From the NCBI RefSeq assembly GCF_001625305.1, contig NW_017803157.1, positions 3,189,677-3,253,676 on the forward strand: DNA of 64,000 nucleotides, written 5' to 3'. Numbering within the stretch: position 1 is the first letter of the stretch; each line of letters begins with the position of its first letter. Positions 46,101 through 54,933 of this stretch are shown one piece after another. The notes below the pieces were generated by a model. The model had not been told where the DNA came from. It saw nothing but the letters and a program-made list of their open reading frames with translations, and searched no databases. The stretch is from Branchiostoma belcheri (lineage: Eukaryota; Chordata; Leptocardii; Amphioxiformes; Branchiostomatidae). Position numbers and translations under genes: made by a program.

Positions 46101-49100
46101 AGTAGTACTACATGTACTTGCATGTGCGTCATCACAGTAATTACTGTCTAAAATCTGTGCGAGGTCGCATGGTAAGTAGTCATGCCAGTCAGAACTGGTC
46201 TGTACACGATGGAACCAGTTATGCTGAGACTAGTGAGACTACATATTATATAAAGTGACCTGTTTGTCTATTACAGTAGTATTTATACATGTAATCATGG
46301 CAATTTCGTCATTATTTCATGCTTAGCTTGAAGCTTTTGAGATAATCCAAAAACAAGCCACCCTAGGTCTCTTTATTTTTGGGGGTAAAATTCCATGAAT
46401 AAAAAAAAGTAGCTGGAACCAGCCTACAATACAAAAGAAGCATTTTTGCCCACAAATATCAGTATGTCATGGGATTCATTCAACATACTGCATCAATAGA
46501 ATGACCAGAAAGTTGACTTGCAAACTCCAGTTTTACCACGGTGACCCTAAAATTGCTTCTGATACTTTTTTTTTATTATAATATGAAGAATTAATCTCAA
46601 CGTGTTCCTGCACTTAGCTCATGGAAAGCTCCAAGAAAAACAAAACAAGCATCAGAGTGTTTTGCTGCCACTTTAGTTCCTGTTTATGCTTACCTTTGAT
46701 ATTGAAAGGCCTCAATCAAAGGGTTTTCTGAATAGACAGGACTGTTAGACAAATTCAAGTTCAATCTGAACTGACTGCAATCTAGCCATGTAATTCAGGA
46801 ATGTTGAAAATATTTCAAAAAGTGATTCATTTCATATTACCTTTTTCTATGCAGCAGCAGCAGCAGTCAATAATGTGAAAAATGAAGGAGCATTGCAGAT
46901 ACAACGGAAGGCGACTGATCAGGCATCGCAACCAGCCACACAACAACAACAACAACCTGCACAACCTCAGCAGCCACCTGCGCAACCACAGCCACCTGCG
47001 CAACCACAAAAGCCACCTGTGCAACCACCTTCAAAGCCACAGCAGCCCCCTGCGCAACCTCAACAGCCTGTGCAACCACCTGCAAAGCCACAGCCACCTG
47101 CGCAACCTCAACCACCTGCACAGCCACAGAAGCCACCTGTGCAACCACAGCCCCCAGCACAACCTCAGCAACCACAAAAACCACCTGCGCAACCTCAACC
47201 ACCTGCACAACCACCTGCAAAGCCACAGCCACCTGCGCAACCTCAACCACCTGTGCAACCTGCACAGCCCCCTGTACAACCACAGAAGCCACCACAACAA
47301 CCCCCGGCACAACCACAGCCCCCCGCTGCGCAACCACAGAAGCAAGTCGAACAGCCGCCATCTCCACCACAAGCACCAAAGGAAGAGGTAAAACTCTTTG
47401 TTTGAGTGATGGAATTTTGACAAGGGGTAGTCATACTTTTTTCCTGATGTCATCTCCATTCGTGTCAATTTCTTTCTCCCATGTCTTTATACTGCAATAT
47501 GATTCCTCTTGTGCTGAGATCCAGTCCATTGGAAGTGCTGCAAAATCTTACTTGTTGCAGGAAAAAGCACCTGAAGAGGTAAAGGAAGAAGAAGAGACAG
47601 AGTGGAAAGAACAAGAAAAAGAGGTAACTTTTTTTTCAATCTGGCAGTTGATTTTGTTTTGAAAACAGTTAGTGAAAGTAATCATGATGGAATGTAAACA
47701 TAGAATTGGAAATTCATATAGTAATTCTATCTAATATAATAATAAATGGTTTGCTGGCCAAACATCACTGTGCAATCGCAGCCTCATAGTGCTGAATTGA
47801 TGCAGGGTTTACAATCAGATGATACAAATAGTAATAATACACATAATAATACACATGATACATATTTGTTCCACATTTTTGTGCAACTGCCGCAAGGGTC
47901 TGTGCGGCTGCCATTCGGCGCCACAAGGTGACCTCAATACGACTTTCCCCAACCGAAGTTAGGTACCCATTCACACCTGGGTGGAGTGAGGAAATTTTTG
48001 TAAAGTGCCTTTCCCAAGGACACAATGTCGGGCGCATGTCCAGACAGGTCTCCCGGTTCACAGCAGAATGATCTGCCACTATGCCACGCCATGTTAATGT
48101 CATCTCTTTTTATTCCCTAAGGCTGTGGAAATGTTCGGTGCTGATAAGCTGGAGATAGAAGGCACCACTGACAGAATGACTACCGACTACTGGGACTATG
48201 ACTACTACGACTACAATGGAAAACAAAGGTATGAACAGAAGGGGTAACCTACTACTACTGTCATACATGTACTGCTCATATCACAAGATTGAGCATACTG
48301 CTGAAGTGAAGAATGTTATTTTGCCAAAAACTTGCAAACCACAACAAACATTTGCAAAGAAAAGCTCTGTTAATTCTTACTCAAACACATTCATATATAT
48401 ATAGTGACAGGAGTCTAAATCCCTCCTACTATAAAATTACAACATGATGTAACCCAACACCAGTTACCATGGTAACAGACGTCTGGTTCAGGTCATTGAC
48501 CTTATTTGTTTGGAACGAAAGAAGAAGAAACAGAGCAAAAGCAATATGTTTCCTTCTGTAAACAGAATGAAGTATAATGTACTACATTTGTACAAGGATG
48601 ATGACACTTGTTGTCTGAAGTATAATGTACTATAAGGATGTGTAACAGTTGTTGTCTGACAAGTACTTGTAACTTCTCCCCTCTGAAGGCCTGACTACAT
48701 GAACAAGTGGGAGACAGACGACGACGACGACTATAACTGGGACGACTTCAACCCTGGGGACGAACAGGATGAGACCAACAACAAACCAGGTAAGACAACA
48801 GCCTTTCTTGTGTGTATTACAATCACTCACTAGAACTTGGTACTGGAAGGAAGAGGCTTGTCTCTGTGTTACACAAGAAAATTGCTACTCAAGCAACAGG
48901 TAAGACATCACCATTACTCACTAGAAGGGAACGGATGACCTTTTGGTGTTTTTACAGTTAAGACAGCCCAAGATAATCAGAAAGTGATCACATTAGCCAG
49001 GTGGTCCTTCTGTATCTGTATCAGTATAGCAGGTATAACTGCCCTTCAATGTAACACACCAGTCCTTATGTAAAGGTGGTCACTATCACAGGATTGACTG

Positions 49101-51273
49101 TATTTTTGATTGTAATGACAAATTTAGATACTAGTGATGGGAATTTTGGAATCAATTTTTTTTTTTCAGGAATGAGAAAAATATGGAAGGATAAAAGTAT
49201 TTGAGAATTCTGTACTAGGTGTTTAATGCTTATTTTAAAATAGGCTTTCTCATACTTCTGACAAATATTTTCAAACAATACACACAACAAAATTAGCTTT
49301 CTCCTAGTTTGAAGCCCATGTGCTGATATCATAGGCAATGACTTTTCTGTTCTGTAATTTATCAGCAGCCCAAGCCCCAAAAGCTCCTGCAAAGAAAGTG
49401 CGACCTCAGCCGAGTGGACCCCGAACAAGCACAGCAAGCCAGGCTCTCTTCTATATCATGGTTCTTGGAGTCATCATCATTGTAAGTTGACCCCTTTTTG
49501 TCTCTTTACTGGCCACAGCAAGTAAATTTCATGGATGACATCCTTTGTTGACTCCAAATCTTATGTGGGACCAAAAAAACAAGATGGGCAACAAGAAACA
49601 AGATACTTTGCCCAACAACATTTTCAAAATATAGATCTTTTTAATGCTCTAACAAAAATTGAGGGGACAAAACATGGTATAATAGCCAACAATTCTTTTA
49701 TTACAGGTATTCAAGAAGTGCAAAAAGTGACACAAGTGTGGTAGCTATAGCATCATGATTACAACTATACTCAATACTACCTCACTAGTGTCACTTCTTT
49801 AACTATACTCAAGGCATGATGACTTTGGGGAACAAAATTTTATTTCAAAATCAGGCAAAAATCTTGGATGCCATCCATAACATTTACTTGCTCTGGTCTT
49901 ATGACTTTTCTAAGGTGTGGCGAACTATCAATATGTACACAAAACAATGTATATCTACTGGATTCTAATGGTATATGTTATACACCTTTGGTAATGGCTA
50001 ATCACTGCGACTCTATCAGTTATAACTGGTGTACTACTAACTACTCTGTGCCTGCTATACTTTGCCATGATGACCATCTTTGCTGTTTCTTGGATTGTTC
50101 ACCATAGATGGCCTACAATTTTTTTTTCAAAATCCGGCAAACATCGGGGATGCCATCCATTAAACAGTTACTTGCTCTAAGACTTGTCTATCTGCTATAA
50201 CTGGTGTTCTCTTGGCTTGTTCTCCATAGATGGGCTACTTGCTGCTGAAGTATTGGCGAGGCTCCACCAGAAGCAGAACCTACAAGCAACTGCACAACAA
50301 AGAATACATTTAAACATAGCCTTAATAGAGTGCATTATGAAGCAGTTCAAACTGTAATTTCGGGACTTTCACCCAAAGTTTTGACTGTGCAACTCCAGTC
50401 TTTGTCAAGGAATTTCCTTTCAGTTTAACTGCTTCATAATGACTTCTACACAGATGAACTTTCAAGACATTAATAGAGTGTACATGAGGGATTAACATGA
50501 AGTACTTGTATTGGAAAATTGCTGCTTGAAAACAGAAATGCATTTCTTACTTCCACTTATGCACTGGATTTTGTGCATACACATGTATTTCTCTTCATTT
50601 TAATTTTCAAGCAATTGCAAATTTTGTTTTGTTTTCTTTTGTTTTACCTGAGCATTTGCAAAGTCTGATTTCAACTGTAATCCTTGGTGGTTTACCCTCA
50701 TTCTAGAAAAGCTATGAGAGCATTGACAGGCATAGGAAAAGTTATGTTGTGTTTCTGATCACTGTCCCAAAAAATTAAGTCGGTATAAAAATGAAATGCA
50801 TCAGCATACTCAGTCTGGTAATTCGTCATCATCATCATTCAACATCTTTCAACATTTTATTTATACAGATTTACATTGTACAAGCATTAGCATAGTTTTT
50901 GTAAACTGAACAAAGAAGTACGCATTATATAATTTCTATTGCAACAGAAATGTGGGGAACAATAATACAATGTTGTCATCACTCATATGTCAGATTGAAA
51001 ATTTTTGCCAGTGTTCGACTCCTCCAAAAATTCTACTGTTCAAATATTATTTTGCTAGGCTTGGATGGGTGGCTGGAAACACAACATATTTTTTCCTAGG
51101 CCTACAGAGACATCCCTCTAGCTGTGTTTAAGGTGACGAATGTTTGTAATGACTCTGGCTGAAGTTCTGCCACTTGTTCCTAGATGGCGATTTTGTTGTA
51201 CATGTACTGGAGGAAAAGGCCCATCACACAGTACCAAGGCTACAGACTCCTGTACAACAAGGACGAACCATGA
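43087..51273 (+). CDS. TGN38/46-like type I membrane protein with Pro/Gln-rich lumenal domain and two alternative tail exons
   Basis: Exons: 43087-43189, 46855-47387, 47561-47623, 48122-48228, 48689-48789, 49366-49481, then 50230-50313 (tail A) or 51184-51273 (tail B). All junctions are GT..AG and in phase, giving 368 or 370 aa. Residues 1 to about 22 are a signal peptide (MISRLVLAFLVASFCCAQ). Residues 39-210 are Pro/Gln-rich (QPPAQPQ-type units). Residues 211-302 are acidic (EEEETEWKE; DYWDYDYYDYN; TDDDDDYNWDD). One membrane segment (about 329-350) spans the last junction. The tail is short and basic with YKQL (A) or YRLL (B). Signal peptide, repetitive acidic lumen, one TM and a YxxPhi tail is the TGOLN2/KCT2 plan, and the last two exons share phases with the KCT2-like neighbour. 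There is no residue-level match to a named gene, so the family call is inference. Introns hold LINE, SINE and MITE copies. Confidence 0.82.
43500..44077 (-). mobile_element. 5'-truncated non-LTR retrotransposon 3' end (ORF2 C-terminus)
   Basis: A T-run at 43501-43520 is the poly(A) tail of a minus-strand insertion. Upstream on the minus strand, 44077-43682 encodes a 131-aa fragment with TRLRLGFSQLNYHLFQHH, then CxC.{6}ETPEHYLLHC, the zinc-knuckle-like C-terminal region seen after the RT/RNase H part of jockey/I-type ORF2 proteins. It lies in intron 1 of TGN-like gene 1. Confidence 0.8.
44350..45287 (+). mobile_element. 5'-truncated CR1/jockey-like LINE with reverse transcriptase fragment
   Basis: The frame 44350-45168 encodes SVTNGVRQGSLLSPYLFNVY, IDDLS, then the catalytic FYADDLCLICPS and YVNSFVYLGIHL, and ends KTYHLLCF-stop. 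RT motifs from the GxRQG block through YADD onward are present; endonuclease and earlier RT blocks are missing. The 3' end is AAATAAAGAATGAATGAAAT, a short (GAAT) tail. It sits in intron 1 of TGN-like gene 1, opposite in strand to the preceding LINE fragment. The frame is uninterrupted over 273 codons, so the insertion is fairly young. Confidence 0.88.
46320..46560. repeat. Dispersed repeat family G, intron 1 of TGN-like gene 1
   Basis: AGTAGCTGGAACCAGCCTAC, CACAAATATCAGTATGTCAT, GTGACCCTAAAATTGCTTCT. Confidence 0.68.
46855..47387 (+). CDS. TGN-like gene 1, exon 2 (Pro/Gln-rich repeat)
   Basis: The polypyrimidine acceptor TTTTTCTATGCAG is followed by four further CAG triplets, so up to five in-phase acceptors exist. 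The frame runs NNVKNEGALQIQRKATDQ and then about 135 residues of CAR-CCN repeats (QPPAQPQPPAQPQKPPVQP type). It ends PKEE before donor GTAAAA, phase 0. Pro, Gln and Lys dominate; there are no cysteines. Confidence 0.85.
47561..47623 (+). CDS. TGN-like gene 1, exon 3 (acidic)
   Basis: TTGTTGCAG acceptor, 63 nt, phase 0-0, donor GTAACT. It encodes EKAPEEVKEEEETEWKEQEK plus E. The exon is skippable without a frame change. An internal GAAGAG/GTAAAG resembles the exon 2 donor and could serve as a shorter alternative. Confidence 0.78.
47869..48093 (-). mobile_element. tRNA-derived SINE
   Basis: The minus strand begins TGGCGTGGCATAGTGGCAGA with an A-box match (TGGCATAGTGG). A degenerate B-box region follows, then TTGTGTCCTTGGGAAAGGCA and CTCACTCCACCCAGGTGTGA. 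It sits in intron 3 of TGN-like gene 1, antisense to it. Confidence 0.78.
48122..48228 (+). CDS. TGN-like gene 1, exon 4 (acidic, Tyr-rich)
   Basis: Acceptor CCCTAAG, donor GTATGA, phase 0 to 2. It encodes AVEMFGADKLEIEGTTDRMT and then DYWDYDYYDYNGKQ. Clustered Asp-Tyr resembles tyrosine-sulfation contexts, which is inference only. Confidence 0.8.
48371..48567 (+). mobile_element. MITE-B copy 8, intron 4 of TGN-like gene 1
   Basis: ATTCTTACTCAAACACATTC, core CAGTTACCATGGTAACAGAC, ends TTTCCTTCTGTAAACAG, about 120 bp upstream of exon 5. Confidence 0.8.
48689..48789 (+). CDS. TGN-like gene 1, exon 5 (acidic)
   Basis: Acceptor CTCTGAAG, donor GTAAGA, phase 2 to 1. It encodes PDYMNKWETDDDDDYNWDDF and then NPGDEQDETNNKP. 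Confidence 0.8.
49005..49066 (-). mobile_element. LINE family L tail fragment
   Basis: CTGTATCTGTATCAGTATAG plus CAGGTATAACTGCCCTTC is the reversed family L tail, only about 60 bp, in intron 5 of TGN-like gene 1. Confidence 0.6.
49366..49481 (+). CDS. TGN-like gene 1, exon 6 (stalk and first half of TM)
   Basis: Tandem acceptor CAGCAG (starts 49366 or 49369), donor GTAAGT, phase 1 to 0. It encodes a basic stalk (KAPAKKVRPQPSGPRTSTAS) and ALFYIMVLGVIII, the first half of the membrane segment. The second half comes from whichever terminal exon is joined. Confidence 0.85.
49510..49901. mobile_element. MITE-A copy 7, intron 6 of TGN-like gene 1
   Basis: TGGCCACAGCAAGTAAATTT ... CATTTACTTGCTCTGGTCTT. 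A further right-end fragment (ATGCCATCCATTAAACAGTT, ACTTGCTC) lies at 50108-50188, just before terminal exon A. Confidence 0.78.
50081..50213 (+). pseudogene. Third copy of the terminal-exon acceptor, followed by MITE-A sequence
   Basis: TTGGATTGTTCACCATAG followed by ATGGCCTAC repeats the exon A acceptor and start (CTTGTTCTCCATAG, ATGGGCTAC) 123 bp upstream. The preceding TATAACTGGTGT is also duplicated. In phase 0 it would read MAYNFFFKIRQTSGMP, continue through a MITE-A end and stop at TAA near 50200. It has no YxxPhi tail. It is probably a broken duplicate interrupted by the MITE. Confidence 0.5.
50230..50313 (+). CDS. TGN-like gene 1, terminal exon A (tail with YKQL)
   Basis: Acceptor TTCTCCATAG, phase 0. 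It encodes MGYLLLKYWRGSTRSR, then TYKQLHNKEYI and TAA. It completes the TM segment and gives a basic tail with one YxxPhi (YKQL) 11 residues from the C-terminus. No AATAAA was seen before exon B. Confidence 0.82.
   Translation: MGYLLLKYWRGSTRSRTYKQLHNKEYI
51184..51273 (+). CDS. TGN-like gene 1, terminal exon B (tail with YRLL)
   Basis: Acceptor CTTGTTCCTAG, phase 0. It encodes MAILLYMYWRKRPITQYQ, then GYRLLYNKDEP and TGA. It aligns with exon A along its whole length: Met start, aliphatic run, YWR, basic residues, Y-x-x-L, YNKD/HNKE. The two are tandem duplicates usable as mutually exclusive ends. It lies about 0.95 kb downstream of A; a candidate AATAAA lies at 52564-52569. Confidence 0.8.
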   Translation: MAILLYMYWRKRPITQYQGYRLLYNKDEP

Positions 51274-51329
51274 GGTCACGGAGCAAGTGTAGGACTTCAC
51301 TGGACCATTTCAAACATTAGTCCTAGTCC

Positions 51330-51510
51330 TAGTCTCCACCAGACTCCTTTGCAGGCTGAATAGATAGTAGAAATCGTCCTAAAAAGCCATATACAGGCAA
51401 ACTGGACCCTCTATGGCTGGCCAACTCCCCTGGCCAGCTACATTCTTTTTTGGCCGATTTCTACAGTAACTATTTATTCAGCCTGCAAAGGAGTCTGGTG
51501 GAGTCTAGTT
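51330..51510. mobile_element. MITE-D2 (palindromic) downstream of TGN-like gene 1
   Basis: TAGTCTCCACCAGACTCCTT with TGCAGGCTGAATAGATAGTA at the left, and the complementary sequence ending GGAGTCTGGTGGAGTCTA. No clean TSD. It probably lies in the 3' UTR of tail-B transcripts. Confidence 0.82.
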
Positions 51511-52990
51511 TATCAAAAAGATGCATGTAGAAAATATAAAACCAAATGTTGATAATGAATTTTTACAAACTTTGTGAAAGAAGTATATCAGGCTTCCAGT
51601 GCTCATTAACAATTATGTCATGATAGTGTTTTTTTTGTACTATATTTGTCATGTAGATTATGGGTATTTTTTCTTTCCAAGAGGGTTTTCAGGGTAATCT
51701 CCACTGATTTAATGTTAAGCTGTTTCTAGCTTCAATTTCCATTGTGTTATCAGACTACATATTTGAATACCACCTACTTAGTACCTATGATAAGTATATT
51801 AATTTATGTTTGTTTAGGTATATCTTACATCAAAGGTGTATATTTATTGTAGGTCATAGATTGACTGAAATACTGGAGCTGAACAAAGATACATTTCACA
51901 CGTAACTTATATAAAAAAAGCAACATTAGCAAGATACCTCGTAACATTGGATGTTAAACGCTAAGTGCCTTAAGTTAACTTCCACACACAAATGACTTTG
52001 TGACAGCTTGAATGTGACAGTATAGCACAGATTTAAAAAAAAATAGAATGTTGTATTCATAAGACAGAATGCATGGTGTAACTATGAAGTCATCAAAACC
52101 ACTCAGAAAAATCATGTTTGCAATCTACCATAGTCTACCTGGTGACCGTTTTATCAAGAACTGAAGTGAAAGAGGCTGAGCCTCAAATTATTGCAATCAC
52201 ATTTTACATCAGTCAGATTAACAGGTACATTTACTTTTGTCTGTCATGGGTGTTTCTGGAACTTTTTTTTGTTAACTATGCATCGAGATGAAGATTTTTG
52301 CTGCTATAGTAAAAGTTAAAATCATAATTAGCCACAGGTACACAGATTATAGGTATATAAGAGACATATCTGAGAAAGGTGACTGTTTGTCACAACAGGG
52401 TGACTCATAGAATATTCCACATACTTTCACATAATGGCATATCAAATATCATTGTACAGAAAGAAAGAAAGCAAATGTTTGTGTATTTTGGGAAGTTAAG
52501 GTATATTTATTCTTGGACACATGTACATGTACTTGCTATTGTGTTTATTTTTCTAGCAGAGGGAATAAAATGCCAGACTCTGAGGCAAAAAAAAGTGAAA
52601 AAGTGTTGAGTAAGGCTATTTGGAGTGAATGAACTATTACAGCATAATTATGGAATGCATGTACATACCTACATCCTGTTTTCACTTACACTTGGCAGCT
52701 TTACCATTTTGCAATGCGTTTTGAACATATTCATGTTTTTGTTGGCAATGGATTACTAGATGTTGACACAGGACTATTGTTAGTTACCGGATGTGTGTCA
52801 CATTTAAGTGATACCTGGCAATATGAACTGAACAGAAGCATTCAATGCTGTGCCACCCTCTCCCCATTTGTTTCATGCAAGATGTGACAATTTCCAGATC
52901 TTCTAAAAAAAATGTCCATTCCCTTGTAGAATGTCCTTGTATTAAGTTACCATTTTTTTAATGAAGAGTTTCTGTTTCTTCCCTTATGTA
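51511..52990. other. 3' flank of TGN-like gene 1
   Basis: AT-rich. AATAAA at 52564-52569 is a candidate poly(A) signal for tail-B transcripts. No repeat or ORF recognised. Confidence 0.4.
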
Positions 52991-52992
52991 TA

Positions 52993-53573
52993 TGTCACAG
53001 GGGAGATTGGAATCCAGGGGAATCCGGAACTCCCCTAGGGGAGATTGGAATTCCTATCTCCCCTAGGACAAGTGGGAATTATTACAATCTCCAATTTTAA
53101 AAGGAGAAATTCTGATTGCATCAAATGCTTTGGAAAATAGACTGAATTATTTCACACCTAAACTTTCAATCAAATTCAGCATAGGTAAGTGAATATGTAA
53201 ATCAGACTCAGATATTTGCATCAGGCCATTGTGAGATAGTGAATCAAAAACCAGTTTTTCCAGTTAGTTAGTGACTTGGTATATAAGGGATTGTTCCCCA
53301 TGTCAAGCCAGTCAAAGTGACAGCATACTGATCAAGTCATGGCAGAGGATGAACAGCAGCAGAAAGCAGATCTAGAATTCTACAGATTGGTTGAAGAGCA
53401 TATCAGCAGTGTTGGGCAGAAAAAGAATGAGTTCTAGTATTTCTACTACTAATCTGGGATCAGAATATCAGGATTCCAATCTCCCCTAGGAGGATTCCAG
53501 ATTCCCCTAGGAGGATTCCAATCTCCCCTAGGGGAGTTCCGGATTCCCCTGGATTCCAATCTCCCCTGTGACA
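52993..53573. mobile_element. TIR DNA transposon, 581 bp, 59-bp perfect TIRs, internal TATA box and start
   Basis: Both ends read TGTCACAGGGGAGATTGGAA and stay identical for 59 bp. TATA flanks both sides (TSD TA or TATA). The right arm has extra CTAGGAGGATTCCA sub-repeats. The interior contains TATATAAG (about 53280) and a 32-codon ORF at 53339-53437. No transposase core. Confidence 0.9.
53339..53437 (+). CDS. Short ORF inside the TIR element
   Basis: ATG in a CATGG context, MAEDEQQQKADLEFYRLVEE and then HISSVGQKKNEF-stop. GTATATAAGG is about 55 bp upstream, a TATA-box-like placement. It may be the first exon or truncated 5' end of the parent transposon gene. No family recognised. Confidence 0.35.
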   Translation: MAEDEQQQKADLEFYRLVEEHISSVGQKKNEF

Positions 53574-54509
53574 TATACACGTAAAACTCTATATGGGATG
53601 TATGACAACCAGTGTTGACATTAGCGATCTTATGATAAGCAAACAATTCACCTTATGGTAATAAGCAGTAAAAATACACTCTTAAATTAATTTCTGATTT
53701 TTGATTGACAATATTAAAAGCACAGGATACTAATGGAGTCAATATCTGATTTGCACCAGCTGTAGCTGGCAAATCAATAAGAAGGAAAAAAAGCTAAACC
53801 AAGCATTTTCAATTGCCCCTGTTTTATGTTAAGAAATTACTTAAAGTTTAAATTTTGGGTCCTGGAGTTGGAGAAAATGGAATACGCATTTATTTTAAAC
53901 ATGCTGGGATAGTGGGGATTAAATTCCATGGAGATGTAACAATTTACTCTCCATTCAAGGACTGGGACAACACTCGGCTAACATCAACAGCAGGCTTTAC
54001 TCCGTGAAAATTTAACTTGGAACAGGTGCACACAAAAATCAATGCTCCTTTTGTACCCTTCGCCTTTGGTGTCGAAAAGCTACGACGGGTCAAACAGTTA
54101 TGTAAACAAGGGCCTCGTACAATCACCTCTCAATCACACTTTTCTAAGTTACTTAGCTAACCTCCGACTTTTTTGCGGGATCTTTAATCTGGTTCTAGTG
54201 ACACTTTAGAACCTTAAAGGTCAGTCGGTGCCACAAGTACAATATTGAGTCATCAGGTTTTGGCCACGTCACGCCACTGCTTGTCATATGAGCCATACCA
54301 CTATCTATTGGGGTGGCATCTTCGTCAAGTAAATAAACTGTGTATTATATTCAACAAGACCAAAAGGCCCTCTATTTTATAAAAAAGAAAGTATTTTTGG
54401 TGATATTGTTGATTTGTGGTCAGGTTTTGGGGATTTGAGAGGTCACAATTCCTGGATAAAATTATCGATCCTACCCTCGAATCGATTGGAACATTCCAGA
54501 CGATTAAAG

Positions 54510-54933
54510 ATGGCGTCGACAGGTAGTTGTAGAACGCAGTGCGCGTCGAAGCTCGCCAAAATGAAGATTTTTCTCGTCCTTCTAGTCTTCTGTGCATCAA
54601 CTTGCCACGGTTTCTCGGTCGAGAGGATACCCAGGCAAAAGAGGAAAGCGTTATCCGTTGGAGATGTGGCTATTCAGGAGTGGATAGACAAAAAGTGTAC
54701 GTTCCCTTCGCCAGAATTCCAGAAAGTTTTCCTGTTCACATGTAACAGTGCGTACGAAGCAGACACAGATATGCCGCCTATTACGCCGATATGTGAACTT
54801 TTCCGCAAACAGAGCCTGTCTCTCTGCAACGAACCCGTCCAACTCCAACTTGGCGCGTCAACGACTGAGGAACTGTGTCACAGTTTCAGCAAACTGAGCG
54901 ATGAAATCTCCAAAGAACGGAAGAAATATCTTG
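54510..54933 (+). CDS. KCT2-like exon 1
   Basis: The start is Met at 54510, or Met at 54561 which opens directly with the signal peptide (MKIFLVLLVF). The later one gives the more typical N-terminus. The exon includes RQKRK after the signal peptide and five cysteines (DKKC, LFTC, TPIC, LSLC, ELC). Donor GTGAGT, phase 1. Confidence 0.87.

Noticed and set aside
46867..47468. Long frames on both strands over the Pro/Gln exon
   Set aside because: The CAR-CCN repeat is open in several frames. Only the frame from 46855 joins exons 1 and 3 in phase.
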